Below, piece by piece: positions 16,429 through 25,763 of a stretch of DNA of 64,000 nucleotides; position 1 is the first letter of the stretch, and every line of letters starts with the position of its first letter. The position numbers and the translations under genes were made by a program. The notes beneath the pieces were generated by a model. That model had not been told where the DNA came from and did not search any database. It was given only the letters and a program-made list of their open reading frames with translations. Source of the stretch: Massilia sp. 9I (lineage in GTDB: Bacteria; Pseudomonadota; Gammaproteobacteria; Burkholderiales; Burkholderiaceae_D); the NCBI RefSeq assembly GCF_902506415.1, contig NZ_LR733275.1, forward strand, positions 4,333,932 to 4,397,931, written 5' to 3'.

Positions 16429-17058
16429 ATGGGCATCATGTCCACGATTTCCATGCCCTTGTTCCCGCTCAGTACGGTGCTGTTCCCGGACGGGGTGCTG
16501 CCGCTGCAGGTGTTCGAGGTCCGCTACCTCGACATGATCAGCCGCTGCCTCACCGAGGACACGCCCTTCGGCGTGGTGCTGCTGACCCAGGGACATGAGG
16601 TGCGCCAGCCCGATGGCGAGCCGGAACGCTTCGCCGCGGCCGGCACCATCGCTTCCGTCACCGAAACCACCACCACCTCGCCGGGCCTCTTGCAGGTGCT
16701 GTGCCGCGGCGGCTCTCGCTTCTCGGTGGTCACCGCCGAACAGCGCCTGAACGGGCTGTGGATGGCCGAAGCCGAACTGGTCGAGGACGACCACGAGGTG
16801 CGCGTGCCGTCCGAACTGCAGGGCGCTTCCGACGCGCTCGACCGCGTGCTGTCCTCGCTGCACGACGTGCCGCGCCACCGCTGGCCGGTGCAGCCGCCGT
16901 TCCGGCTCGACGACTGCGGCTGGGTGGCGAACCGCTGGTGCGAACTGCTGCCGCTGCCGAACCAGCAGAAGCACCATATGCTCATGCTCGACAACCCCGT
17001 GATCCGCCTGGAGCTGCTGCACGACGTCCTCGACGAACACGGTTTGATCACTTCCTGA
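16429..17058 (+). CDS. LON peptidase substrate-binding-domain protein
   Basis: A 209-residue stand-alone Lon N-terminal (LON/PUA-like) domain protein without ATPase or peptidase. Key motifs: MPLFPLSTVLFPDGVLPLQV, FEVRYLDMISRCL and GVVLLTQGHEVR near the N terminus, then AAGTIASVTE and RGGSRFSVV. Stand-alone LON proteins are common in proteobacteria; substrate recognition is inferred. ATG 16429 and ATG 16438 (MSTISMPLFPL) are both possible starts. The next gene begins 5 nt after the stop, so the two are co-transcribed. Confidence 0.88.
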   Translation: MGIMSTISMPLFPLSTVLFPDGVLPLQVFEVRYLDMISRCLTEDTPFGVVLLTQGHEVRQPDGEPERFAAAGTIASVTETTTTSPGLLQVLCRGGSRFSVVTAEQRLNGLWMAEAELVEDDHEVRVPSELQGASDALDRVLSSLHDVPRHRWPVQPPFRLDDCGWVANRWCELLPLPNQQKHHMLMLDNPVIRLELLHDVLDEHGLITS

Positions 17059-17063
17059 CTGGC

Positions 17064-17834
17064 ATGAAATTCTCGGACGACCTCCTGATCGCGTACATCA
17101 ACGGTGAGCTCGCCGAGCCGGCGCGCGCGGCGGTCGAGCGGGCCATGCGCGCCGATCCGGTGCTGGCCGCCCGCATCGCCCAGCACCGGCGCGAGAGCAG
17201 CGGGCGTTCCGCCAGCCGATCCCACATCTTCAGCGTCTCGGCCAACGGCCACGACGGGGGCGGGCGCCACCGCCATCCGCTGCCCCCCGGCGGGGGCAAG
17301 GTGGTCCACCTCGACACGATCCGTCCCGGACGCATGGCGCCGCCACCGCCGCCGCCCGCGCCGAGCCGTCCCGCCTGGACCCCGCGCCACTGGCTGGCGC
17401 TGGGCGCGGCCCTGGTCCTGGGCGCCGTCGGCGGCGCACTCGGCTGGCAGGAACTGGCGCCCGATCCAGGCATCGTGATGCTGGAAGCGAGCGACGGCGC
17501 CCTGGTGGCGCGCGGGCGCCTGGTCGAGGCCCTCGGTGGCCAGTTGGCCAGCCCCGGGCCTTCCGAGACCGGGGTCCGCATCGGCGTCACCTTCGTCTCG
17601 AAGGACGGCAGCTATTGCCGCAGCTTCGTGGTCGACACCACCGCCGGCCTGGCCTGCCGCGGCGGCGGGCGCTGGACTATCCCGGTGCTGGCCCAGCCGC
17701 AGGCAGGCACCGCCTGGCTCGACGGCAGCACCCTGCCGCCGGCGGTCCAGGCCGCGATCGACGCCCGTATCGTCGGCGCCACCCTCGACCCGGCCGCCGA
17801 GCGCGCGGCCCAGCAGCGCGGCTGGGCGCCCTGA
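17064..17834 (+). CDS. Anti-sigma-factor-like transmembrane protein
   Basis: A 256-residue protein from ATG 17064. The N terminus (MKFSDDLLIAYINGELAEPA, then ALARIAQHR-like helix) has the form of a cytoplasmic anti-sigma domain without zinc ligands. A Pro-rich linker (~92-105) leads to one TM segment (~110-128, LALGAALVLGAVGGALGW), and the periplasmic part contains SYCRSFVVDTTAGLACRGGG, with two cysteines. No sigma factor is adjacent; the partner could be elsewhere or the role could differ. It is coupled to the LON-domain gene. Confidence 0.7.
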   Translation: MKFSDDLLIAYINGELAEPARAAVERAMRADPVLAARIAQHRRESSGRSASRSHIFSVSANGHDGGGRHRHPLPPGGGKVVHLDTIRPGRMAPPPPPPAPSRPAWTPRHWLALGAALVLGAVGGALGWQELAPDPGIVMLEASDGALVARGRLVEALGGQLASPGPSETGVRIGVTFVSKDGSYCRSFVVDTTAGLACRGGGRWTIPVLAQPQAGTAWLDGSTLPPAVQAAIDARIVGATLDPAAERAAQQRGWAP

Positions 17835-18090
17835 ACCGTCCATGCCGGGTATTTACGCCGAAAACCGCCCGGAAAACAGACCCTTATATACAGGGGGGTG
17901 GATTTCAGGTATCGTGTAGCCCGCTAAAGTGCCTCTACGTCCGCCCGGCCGCGCCCCTTTTCGGTGCGGCGCCTCCGCGGAACACGCGCTCCGTCACCGG
18001 TCCGCCGTCCCATTTGGAAACGTTCCGCGCAGGCCCATTTGTGCCCGCAGGCGCAGCCGTAGAGCTAACGAAATACTGTCCAACAAGAAT

Positions 18091-19623
18091 ATGTCTGATA
18101 TCCAGAATACTCCCAGCGCCGAACCCGACGACATCACCCTGGCGGCGCCAGTCGAGCAGGTGAAGGCGGACGAAGCGCCGACCGTGCGTTTCACCGACCT
18201 CGGCCTGGCGCCGGAAATCCTGCGCGCGCTCAGCGACCAGGGCTACGAGCACCCGACCCCGATCCAGGCCAAGGCGATCCCGCTGGTGCTGCAGGGGCGC
18301 GATGTCATGGGCGCCGCCCAGACCGGTACCGGCAAGACCGCCGGCTTCTCGCTGCCGATCATCCAGCTGCTGCTGGCCAGCGCCAACAGCAGCATGTCGC
18401 CGGCGCGCCACCCGGTGCGCGCCCTGGTGCTGACCCCGACCCGCGAACTGGCGGTGCAGGTGGCCGACAACGTCAAGGCCTACTGCCGCCACACGCCGCT
18501 GCGTTCCACCGTGGTGTTCGGCGGCATGGACATGAAGGGCCAGACCGTGGCCCTGAAGGCTGGCGTCGAGATCGTCATCGCCACCCCGGGCCGCCTGCTC
18601 GACCACATCGAGCAGAAGAACCTGAGCCTGGGCCAGGTGCAGATGCTCGTCATGGACGAAGCCGACCGCATGCTCGACATGGGCTTCCTGCCCGACCTGC
18701 AGCGCATCATCAACCTGCTGCCGAAGCAGCGCCAGAACCTGATGTTTTCGGCCACCTTCTCGCCTGAGATCAAGAAGCTGGCCAACAGCTTCCTGAATAA
18801 TCCAGTCCTGATCGAAGTCGCGCGCAGCAACGCCACCGCCGACAAGGTCACCCAGATCGTCTACAAGGTCGACGAGGAGCTCAAGCGCGACGTGGTCGAG
18901 CACATCATCCGCGAGCGCAACCTGAAGCAGGTGATCGTGTTCTCGAACACCAAGATCGGCGCGTCGCGCCTGTCGCGCCACCTCGAGCAGAAGGGCATCA
19001 AGGCGTCCGCCATCCACGGCGACAAGACCCAGCAGGAACGCATGGCCGCCCTCGACGCCTTCAAGGGCGGCTCGGTGGAAGTGCTGGTGGCGACCGACGT
19101 GGCCGCGCGCGGCCTCGACATCTCGGACCTGCCTTGCGTGATCAACTACGACCTGCCGTACAACGCCGAAGACTACGTGCACCGCATCGGCCGTACCGGC
19201 CGCGCCGGCGCCTCGGGCGACGCGCTGTCGGTGTTCTCGGACAAGGACGAGCGCCTGCTGGCCGACATCGAGAAGCTGATCAAGCAGACCGTCCCGCGCG
19301 GCGAGCTGCCGGGCTTCGTGGCACCGTCGAGCCGCGCGCGCGAGGGTTCGCGTGAAGGCGGCCGTGAATTCGCCCGCGACGGCGAACGCCGTGGCCGCCG
19401 TGAAGAGGGTGCGCCGCGTGGCGGCGAGCGTGGCGAACGTCCGCCGCGCAGCAGCGGCTACAGCCCGACGCCGCGCCGCGAAAAGGTCGATCCGTGGTTC
19501 CTCAAGCCTTACGAGCCGTCGAGCGCGGCGCGCAAGGAAACCGTGACGCCGACGGCATCAAACAGCAAGCAGGGCAAGCAGAAGCTGGCCTTCCTGCTGG
19601 GTGGCGGGCCGCGTACCAACTGA
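18091..19623 (+). CDS. rhlE: DEAD-box RNA helicase, RhlE type
   Basis: A 510-residue RNA helicase. ATG 18091 (MSDIQNTPSAEPDD) is chosen over longer frames because the upstream part has no coding character. The helicase motifs are complete: Q-motif EHPTPIQAKAIP, motif I AQTGTGKT, Ia PTRELAVQ, GG (VVFGGMDMKGQ), II DEAD, III SAT, IV VIVFSNTK, V RGLDI, VI HRIGRTGR. The C terminus (~405-500) is an Arg/Gly-rich tail. It probably acts in ribosome assembly and mRNA turnover, often cold-induced. A 256-nt leader separates it from the anti-sigma-like gene; long leaders are common for such helicases. Confidence 0.93.
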   Translation: MSDIQNTPSAEPDDITLAAPVEQVKADEAPTVRFTDLGLAPEILRALSDQGYEHPTPIQAKAIPLVLQGRDVMGAAQTGTGKTAGFSLPIIQLLLASANSSMSPARHPVRALVLTPTRELAVQVADNVKAYCRHTPLRSTVVFGGMDMKGQTVALKAGVEIVIATPGRLLDHIEQKNLSLGQVQMLVMDEADRMLDMGFLPDLQRIINLLPKQRQNLMFSATFSPEIKKLANSFLNNPVLIEVARSNATADKVTQIVYKVDEELKRDVVEHIIRERNLKQVIVFSNTKIGASRLSRHLEQKGIKASAIHGDKTQQERMAALDAFKGGSVEVLVATDVAARGLDISDLPCVINYDLPYNAEDYVHRIGRTGRAGASGDALSVFSDKDERLLADIEKLIKQTVPRGELPGFVAPSSRAREGSREGGREFARDGERRGRREEGAPRGGERGERPPRSSGYSPTPRREKVDPWFLKPYEPSSAARKETVTPTASNSKQGKQKLAFLLGGGPRTN

Positions 19624-19664
19624 TTTTTATGGTTTCGATCGGCGGACCAACATGACCGCCGTAT

Positions 19665-19697
19665 CGTAGGGTGGGCGGGTCCTCCCGCCCACGCGGT
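19665..19697 (+). repeat. REP copy 4, left half of a REPIN
   Basis: CGTAGGGTGGGCGGG then TCCTCCCGCCCACGCGGT. Same unit and orientation as copy 1. With the inverted copy at 19745 it makes a ~109-bp REPIN between the helicase and the LOV kinase. Confidence 0.9.
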
Positions 19698-19744
19698 GAT
19701 CGCGATCATGTGATATGTCGCGGCGGTTCCGGTGACCGTTGAAC

Positions 19745-19773
19745 GCGTGGGCGGGAGATCCGCCCACCCTACG
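19745..19773 (-). repeat. REP copy 5, right half of the REPIN
   Basis: GCGTGGGCGGGAGATC then CGCCCACCCTACG, inverted to copy 4 with a 47-nt spacer. The element ends just before the stop of the LOV kinase gene. Confidence 0.9.
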
Positions 19774-19774
19774 T

Positions 19775-21469
19775 TTACGCGGCCCTTTTGGCATGCAAGG
19801 CCGCATGCACCCGATCCAGCAAATCCTGATGCTGGTAAGGCTTGGCCAGCACGACCAGTGACTTGTCGCGCGCCCCGCGCGCCGGCAGTTCATCCATGTA
19901 GCCAGTGGTTACCAGCACCGGCATCTCAGGCCGCCTGGCATGCACCTGTTCGATCAGCTGCAGCCCGTTCATCCCGCCCGGCATGATCACGTCGGTGAAC
20001 ACCAGGTCCACCGTTTCTTCTTTCAGCAGTTCCAGCGCGCGCTCGCCGCTCGGGGCCGACAGCACGTCGTAGTCGGCCGCGGCCAGCATGGCTTCGGCCA
20101 GTTCGCGTACGTCCTCGTTGTCTTCCACCACCAAGATGCGGCACTTGCGGCCCGCTTCCTCGGCCTGCGCCGCGATGCCGTGCTGGCCGTCGTCCTCGTG
20201 CCGCGCCTGCTGCGCCACCGGGAAGATCATGCGCACCCGCGTGCCGCGTCCCGGGTCGCTCTCGATGTCGAGCCGGCCCTGCGACTGCTGGACGAAGCCG
20301 TGCACCATCGCCAGCCCAAGGCCGGTGCCCAGGCCCTTGGTGGTGAAGAAGGGCTCGGTGGCGCGTTTGAGCACGTCCGGGGGCATGCCTTCGCCCTGGT
20401 CGAGCACGCAGATGGCGACGTATTCGCCCGGCGGCAGCCGGTTGGCGAGGCGCCGCTCCTCGCTCACCACGGCCGTGCCGACCGTCACCGTGCCGCCATC
20501 CGGCATCGCGTCGCGCGCGTTGATCACGACGTTGAGCAGGGCCATTTCCAGATAGGTCGGGTCGATCGAGCAGGACGGCAGGCCGGGGCGCAGGTCGAGC
20601 CGCAGCTCGAGCTTGTCGCCCAGGGTGCGCACCAGCATGTCGGAGAAATCGACGACCAGCGAATTCAGGTTGACGCACTTGTGCTCGAGGCGTTGCTTGC
20701 GCGCAAAGCTGAGCAGCTGCTGGGTCAGCTTGCCGGCCTGCATGGTGGCGCGCTGGGCGCGCCGGATCGGCTCGGCCGCGGCCGGCGTCTTGCCGGCAAT
20801 GAGCAGGGCCAGCTCGAGGTTGCCGTTGATGACCTGCAGCAGGTTGTTGAAGTCGTGCGCCATGCCGGCCGACAGCTGGCCGATGGCTTCCATCTTCTGC
20901 GCCTGCAGGTTCGATTCGAGCGTACTGCGGCGCTCGGTGATGTCCATCTGCGAGGCGAAGAAGTAGAGCAGCTTGCCGTGCTGGTCGAAGATCGGGCCGA
21001 TGAACAGGGCGTTCCAGAAGGGCTCGCCGTTGGCCTTGTAGTTCAGCAGGTCGACCGCCACCGCGCGCTGCTCGCGCAGGGCCTTGCGTACTTCGGCCAC
21101 GGTGCCGCGGTCGGTGTCCGGCCCCTGCAGGAAGCGGCAGTTGCGGCCGACGACGTCTTTTTCCTGGTAGCCGGTGAGGTCGAAGAAGGCGCCGTTGGCG
21201 AAGACGATGGGATCGTCCTCCTGGTTGGGATCGGTAATGATCATCGGCATGCGCGTCATCTCGACGGCGGCAAAGAAAATGTTGGCGCGGTCGTCCATGC
21301 CCTCGCGGCTGATGTAGCCGGCCTGCCAGTGGTTCACGCCGGGGCCGGTGAAGGGCGAGACCGCATTGCCCTCGACTTCGCCCATGGCCTGCACCCCCAC
21401 GCTCTGGCCGCCACCCTGTACGTCCAGTGGTTTCTCGAGGTGCTTGTCCTTGTCCGATCCAGTTGCCAT
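19775..21469 (-). CDS. LOV-domain hybrid histidine kinase/receiver (blue-light sensor type)
   Basis: A 564-residue soluble protein from ATG 21469; a longer start at 21559 exists but GGGACATTC before 21469 fits a ribosome binding site better. The LOV domain (~65-178) has the flavin-binding features of photoactive LOVs: GRNCRFLQG with the photo-adduct cysteine at Cys111, FANGAFFDLTGY and NYKANGEPFWN. The HisKA domain has the phospho-His at His205 (AGMAHDFNNLL). The HATPase shows MALLNVVINARDAMPDGG and GLGTGLGLAMVHGF. A receiver domain at the end has its phospho-acceptor near Asp493 (FTDVIMPGGMNG). No TM segments. All needed residues are present, so light-dependent autophosphorylation is plausible. 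Confidence 0.93.
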   Translation of the reverse strand: MATGSDKDKHLEKPLDVQGGGQSVGVQAMGEVEGNAVSPFTGPGVNHWQAGYISREGMDDRANIFFAAVEMTRMPMIITDPNQEDDPIVFANGAFFDLTGYQEKDVVGRNCRFLQGPDTDRGTVAEVRKALREQRAVAVDLLNYKANGEPFWNALFIGPIFDQHGKLLYFFASQMDITERRSTLESNLQAQKMEAIGQLSAGMAHDFNNLLQVINGNLELALLIAGKTPAAAEPIRRAQRATMQAGKLTQQLLSFARKQRLEHKCVNLNSLVVDFSDMLVRTLGDKLELRLDLRPGLPSCSIDPTYLEMALLNVVINARDAMPDGGTVTVGTAVVSEERRLANRLPPGEYVAICVLDQGEGMPPDVLKRATEPFFTTKGLGTGLGLAMVHGFVQQSQGRLDIESDPGRGTRVRMIFPVAQQARHEDDGQHGIAAQAEEAGRKCRILVVEDNEDVRELAEAMLAAADYDVLSAPSGERALELLKEETVDLVFTDVIMPGGMNGLQLIEQVHARRPEMPVLVTTGYMDELPARGARDKSLVVLAKPYQHQDLLDRVHAALHAKRAA

Positions 21470-21599
21470 GAATGTCCCGATGCATCCGGCCGAGAAGGCG
21501 GCCGGTGTGGAATTCACTGTATCGGGACGGCCCTTGTCATTCCGTTCGTGAGCGCACACAGGGCCTGCTGCGTTTGATACAGATCAGGCCCCTTGTGCT

Positions 21600-23738
21600 T
21601 TAGCGGGAGGCCTGGACCGCCTGTGCGCTCGGTTCCGGCAGGCTGATGTCGGCAACCGTCACGTCCGTGATGCCGATGCCAAGCTTGCGCTTGTCGGTGC
21701 TGCCGCGGGTGGCGGGCGAATCCGGCTGCGGCACGTCGATGACCAGGCTGCGCTGGGCGCCGTCGGTGGTGAAGCGCAGGCTGATTTCCTGTGGCGATGG
21801 TCCGAGGCGGAATTGCTTGCTGTCGCTACCGACCTGCATGGTGAAGGGCAGGGTGGTGTTGATGCCGTAGGCCATTGCCGTCAGCATCACGCGCGCCTGC
21901 TTGGGCAGTGGCTCCTTGAAATGCAGCACCACCCGCTTGGCATCCGACCAGCGCCCGAAGCCTTCGGCGTCCGACATGCCTTCGGCGCCGGCCAGCAGGC
22001 CGCTGCCCCAGGGCTGCGACAGATGCGTGCTGCCGAGCACCTTGTCCTGGGCGTTCTGCAGGCGCACCAGCACGTAGCCCTCGCCCTGCTTGACCGGCGT
22101 CACACCCGGCGGCAAGGCATGGTTGCCGATCACCAGCAGCCATTTCTTGCGCATGGGGATCTGGTACTCGGGAATCGGGGCGTCGGTGGGCAGGTCGAGC
22201 ATGGCGGTATCCGGAGCATCGATGTGGAACTGCGCCCGCATCACTTCCTGCAGGCCGGTGGTGGCCACGGTGATGTCGTTGTGCTCGGCGCGCGGCACGT
22301 AGTCGCGTGCGAAGCGGGCGCCGTGGTCGGCGGCCCAGCCCGGCTTCAGCTGCGACAGGAAGCGGTTGGTTTCCTGGGTGCCCAGCACCAGCATCAGCGG
22401 CAGCGCGCCGAACACGAACAGTGGCGCGGCGATGCGCTTGCCGGCGGCCCACAGGCCCAGCACCAGGATGTCCAGGCCGATCACCAGCCAGCCGGTCCAT
22501 TCGTTCAGCTTGATCGAGGAAATTTCCGGGCCGTCGACCGGGTTGGTCGAGAAGCCCGGCAGGCGCGACAGGGCGAACAGCAGCACCGCGGCCAGCGGCA
22601 GGGCCACCAGCCAGCCCAGCGGCGGACGCGGCATGCCGGCCGGGCGCTGCAGCGCGCTGGCGGCCAGGATCATGAGCAGCGGGAAGGCGAAGCTGTAGTA
22701 GCGCAGGTGCAGGCGGAATATCTCGTGCGGGCCCTGGGCCACGATCGAGGCGGTATACGCGATGGTCATGCCGGCGGCCGAGCCCAGCATCAGGAAGGCG
22801 AACAGCTGCAGGCGCTTGAGCGCCGGGCTGGCGTCGCGGCGCGCGCTAGGGCTGACGATGGCGTGCAGCAACATGGCCAGCGGCAGGGCCAGCAGGATGA
22901 CCATGGCCATCAGGTGGCCGCGGCCGTTGACCAGGGCCGGCGCGATCAGGTCCAGGCGCGAGCGCGGGGCGCTGCCGGCGGCCGTCTGGTTGTAGAAGCT
23001 GCCGAACAGGCTCAGGGCCGATTCGCCGGCGATCAGGTAGCCGAGGCCGAATTTGATGCCCAGCGCCAGCGCCGGCGCGATGGCTGCGCACAGCAGGGCT
23101 TCGCCGATGGCGCGGCCATTGCCGGCCTGACGGCGTTCCATCCAGGCATTCACGGCCAGGTAGAGGCTGGTGGCCGGCATCAGGAACAGGGCATGCACTT
23201 TCACCAGGCTCATCAGGCCCAGCACGAGGCCGGCGAGCAGCGCGCGCTGCAGCGGCGACCATGCACGGGGCGACAGCGCCACCCAGGCCAGCGCCGCGAA
23301 GCCGAAGTAATACATGGCTTCCGGCATGAAATAGGCCGTATAGATATTGACCGGCGCCAGCAGAGCCATCGCGGTGAGCAGCACGGCAAGCAGGGGGCGC
23401 AGGTAGACGCGCGCCACCAGGTAGAGGAAGACCCCGGCGCCGGCGAAGAACAGGGCGTTGCCGACGCGGATGCAGTCGAGGAAATCGGTGCCGCAGGACA
23501 GGGAGCCGCGTGCCAGCCACAGGTAGAGGTAGGACGGCACGATCGCTTCGCTGAGCGGCATCAGGCGCGCCATCTTGCTGTAGTACCACTCGTCGGCAAA
23601 GATGGCGGGATTCAGGCCCAGGTTACGGTAGAGCAGCCAGGCCAGCACGGCCAGCAGCACGCCGCCCAGGATCATGCGCTGCCGATTGCTGTCGACGCTG
23701 TCTGCGCTGTAGATAAATGTATCGGTCTTCATCATCAC
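21600..23738 (-). CDS. Polytopic GT-C-type glycosyltransferase-like membrane protein
   Basis: A 712-residue protein. After a short N-terminal tail there are about ten TM segments, beginning with MILGGVLLAVLAWLLYRNLG and an early acidic pair in PAIFADEWYYSKMA, as in GT-C/GT39-type enzymes that use lipid-linked sugars. The last ~170 residues form a soluble beta-rich domain (GFGRWSDAKRVVLHF, RVMLTAMAYGINTT) similar to sugar-binding modules attached to such transferases. The substrate is unknown. It is the last gene of the ten-gene polysaccharide operon; a stem with arms GGGCCTG/CAGGCCC follows at ~21560-21594 and may terminate it. Confidence 0.8.
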   Translation of the reverse strand: MMMKTDTFIYSADSVDSNRQRMILGGVLLAVLAWLLYRNLGLNPAIFADEWYYSKMARLMPLSEAIVPSYLYLWLARGSLSCGTDFLDCIRVGNALFFAGAGVFLYLVARVYLRPLLAVLLTAMALLAPVNIYTAYFMPEAMYYFGFAALAWVALSPRAWSPLQRALLAGLVLGLMSLVKVHALFLMPATSLYLAVNAWMERRQAGNGRAIGEALLCAAIAPALALGIKFGLGYLIAGESALSLFGSFYNQTAAGSAPRSRLDLIAPALVNGRGHLMAMVILLALPLAMLLHAIVSPSARRDASPALKRLQLFAFLMLGSAAGMTIAYTASIVAQGPHEIFRLHLRYYSFAFPLLMILAASALQRPAGMPRPPLGWLVALPLAAVLLFALSRLPGFSTNPVDGPEISSIKLNEWTGWLVIGLDILVLGLWAAGKRIAAPLFVFGALPLMLVLGTQETNRFLSQLKPGWAADHGARFARDYVPRAEHNDITVATTGLQEVMRAQFHIDAPDTAMLDLPTDAPIPEYQIPMRKKWLLVIGNHALPPGVTPVKQGEGYVLVRLQNAQDKVLGSTHLSQPWGSGLLAGAEGMSDAEGFGRWSDAKRVVLHFKEPLPKQARVMLTAMAYGINTTLPFTMQVGSDSKQFRLGPSPQEISLRFTTDGAQRSLVIDVPQPDSPATRGSTDKRKLGIGITDVTVADISLPEPSAQAVQASR

Positions 23739-23741
23739 AGG

Positions 23742-24524
23742 TTATTGGAGGGATGGGGTGGAGCGCCAGGCGGAAAGCGCCTGCTGCATCTGCTCCCAGG
23801 TAAAGAACTTGCGTTTCTCGTAGTAGAGTGCGCCCGCGTGCGGACGTTCATTCAGGCGCGCCGGCGCCACCGGCTGCAACTGTTCGACGCCGCGCAGCAG
23901 GTAGTGCAGCAGCACGAAGGGGAACAGGCCGATCCAGGTGTTGCGCTGCGAAGGATAGGACAGGCAGGCGCCCAGGTGTTGCAGGCGCTGGCGCCATGGG
24001 ATGGCCATGGCGACCGCCGCGCCGTTTTCCGGCAGCGGTGCCAGCACCCGGAACAGCGGACCCGGCAGGCCCTTGGCCTGGTACAGCGAGAATTGCCGGG
24101 TGCGTCCCAGCAGCCCCCGTTCGGCGGCCAGGGTCACGCCCAAGGCATGCAGCGCGTCGTGGTCATGGTGGCCGCCTTCCCAGGCCGTCACGTGCAGCGA
24201 ATCGATCAAGGGATAGCGATCGAGCCAGTTGCCGATCCAGTCCGCCGCCTTGCCCAGGTGCTGGGGCAGGCGCGCGTCGCCGATGCCCAATTCGCCGCCC
24301 GCGAAGGACACGTCCTCAGGCGCCACGCCCAGGCGCGCCAGCACGTCCAGGGATTCGCGGTTGCGCTGGGCGGCCGAAGCGGTGGCGGTCTGGCCGTCGG
24401 TCAGGTAGGCGCAGGCCACGCGCAGGCCGCGCCGGCGGCAGTCGAGGATGCGCTGGAACACGCCGAACTCGTCGTCCTGGTGCGCGAACAGGAACAGGGC
24501 GGCGTGCGCCGTTTCAGTAGGCAT
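23742..24524 (-). CDS. PIG-L/LmbE-family deacetylase
   Basis: A 260-residue metal-dependent deacetylase. The signature FLFAHQDDEFGV (AHxDDE type) lies at residues ~11-22 and the second metal-site motif GGHHDHDALHALG at ~126. The pattern LTDGQTATASAAQRNRESLDVL fits the family. These enzymes remove N-acetyl groups from GlcNAc-type sugars, so a role in modifying the exported glycan is likely but not proven. It overlaps the GNAT gene by 11 nt and ends 3 nt before the GT-C gene. Confidence 0.88.
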   Translation of the reverse strand: MPTETAHAALFLFAHQDDEFGVFQRILDCRRRGLRVACAYLTDGQTATASAAQRNRESLDVLARLGVAPEDVSFAGGELGIGDARLPQHLGKAADWIGNWLDRYPLIDSLHVTAWEGGHHDHDALHALGVTLAAERGLLGRTRQFSLYQAKGLPGPLFRVLAPLPENGAAVAMAIPWRQRLQHLGACLSYPSQRNTWIGLFPFVLLHYLLRGVEQLQPVAPARLNERPHAGALYYEKRKFFTWEQMQQALSAWRSTPSLQ

Positions 24525-25374
24525 CGAAGTCGAGGAAGGTGAACTGGATGCGGGACGCGTCCAGCTGCGGGACGCGCGCGTTGAAGGCGCGCCAGATCAG
24601 GTTCAGTGGCGACGGACGCAGCCGTGCCGGGATGCTGGCGTAGTTCCAGTAGTTGCTGGTCGCGTCCGGCGCCAGGCCGATGAACAGGCGCAGCGGGAAG
24701 GCGGAACGCTCCTGGCCGTCGACGGAGACGGCGACGCTCGCCTTGTCCAGCTCGGCGTAGGCCGGCACGCCCTTTTCGGCGGCAGCGTGGAACTGCAGCC
24801 GGCTGCCATTGCTGCGGCGATGCACGCGGTTGTGCGGATTGGCGCAGCGCCAGGCCAGGGCTTCCGGGCTCCAGCTGCGTTCGAACGAAAGCTCGCCGGC
24901 CGCCGGCTTCGGTGCATGGCGCAACGCGCCCAGGCCGACGCGTGCTTCCAGCGGGCGCACCAGCTGGAAGCCGAGCTTGCGCACGAAGCCGGGCGTGCTG
25001 TTGGCGTTGGCGACGCCGTAGCAGCCGTCGAAGCCAGCCTCGGCGCCGGCCTCGTAGGTCATGGCGGCGAGCTTGGTGAACAGGCCCTTGCCCTGGTAGT
25101 CCGGATGGGTCGCCGTGTTCAGCGACAGCAGCACCCGCACCTCTTGCCCCTCGACCCAGGCGCGCGCCGGCACGCACACGTAGTGCGCCGCCAGGCGTTC
25201 GCCGTCCCAGGCGTCGTAGCCGACCGCCGCGCCGTCCGGATTGGCCACGTACAGCCAGTCGAGGTAGGCAGGCGTAAACTTGTCGGTGCCGGGAAAGCAG
25301 GCGGCGAACAGCGCGCCGTACTTGGCGAGGGTGGCCGGGTCGTTCTGGACAGGGGCGAAACGCAGGGCTTGCAT
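24514..25374 (-). CDS. GNAT-family N-acetyltransferase
   Basis: A 286-residue GNAT protein from ATG 25374, whose first base is the last base of the GtrA stop codon (TGATG), so translation is coupled. Motifs: FAACFPGTDKFTPAYLDWLY, the beta4 strand VRVLLSLNTATHPDYQGKGL with acetyl-CoA loop QGKGLFTKLA, and NANSTPGFVRKLGFQLV. The C-terminal half (residues ~165-286) has a second region (PLRLFIGLAPDATSNYWNY). It probably acetylates a sugar or lipid carrier; the deacetylase that follows may act in the same modification. Confidence 0.85.
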   Translation of the reverse strand: MQALRFAPVQNDPATLAKYGALFAACFPGTDKFTPAYLDWLYVANPDGAAVGYDAWDGERLAAHYVCVPARAWVEGQEVRVLLSLNTATHPDYQGKGLFTKLAAMTYEAGAEAGFDGCYGVANANSTPGFVRKLGFQLVRPLEARVGLGALRHAPKPAAGELSFERSWSPEALAWRCANPHNRVHRRSNGSRLQFHAAAEKGVPAYAELDKASVAVSVDGQERSAFPLRLFIGLAPDATSNYWNYASIPARLRPSPLNLIWRAFNARVPQLDASRIQFTFLDFDAY

Positions 25375-25763
25375 CACTTGAAGATCCAGTATTTGCTGAG
25401 CAGGTAGCCGTTGACCGCCACCAGCGGCAGCGACAGCAGCTTCCCGGCCAGCGGGTTGGCAAAGGCGGCTCCTGCGGCCGCTACACAGGCAATGGTCAAG
25501 AGGTAATTGACCCCGACTACGCACAGGTAGCGCGCGAAGTTGGCCGGATTGGCCGCGGCATTGAAGGTAACACGGCTGTGGAAGGCGTAGTTGACCAGCA
25601 GCCCGGCCGCGAAGCCGGCGCTGGCAGCCAGGGTGGCCTGCATGCCGCCCTGCAGCAGCAGCTGCATCAGGCCGATGTCGGCCAGCGCGCAGATCAGGCC
25701 GCCCGTGATGAAGAGGGCGAACTGGCGGCTAAACAGTTTTGCGGCAAGTGCGGACAAACTCAT
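25374..25763 (-). CDS. GtrA-family membrane protein
   Basis: A 129-residue GtrA-like protein with four TM segments. The N terminus FSRQFALFITGGLICALADI and the end VNGYLLSKYWIFK, with NYAFHSRVTFN in the middle, are typical. GtrA proteins are thought to help move lipid-linked sugars across the inner membrane and often pair with GT2 enzymes, as here: it overlaps the upstream GT2 gene by 4 nt. Confidence 0.9.
   Translation of the reverse strand: MSLSALAAKLFSRQFALFITGGLICALADIGLMQLLLQGGMQATLAASAGFAAGLLVNYAFHSRVTFNAAANPANFARYLCVVGVNYLLTIACVAAAGAAFANPLAGKLLSLPLVAVNGYLLSKYWIFK

Noticed and set aside
21813..24542. 909-codon frame antisense to the GT-C and PIG-L genes
   Set aside because: GC-rich shadow frame; the product is full of His/Gln/Arg with no fold, while the minus-strand proteins show clear families.
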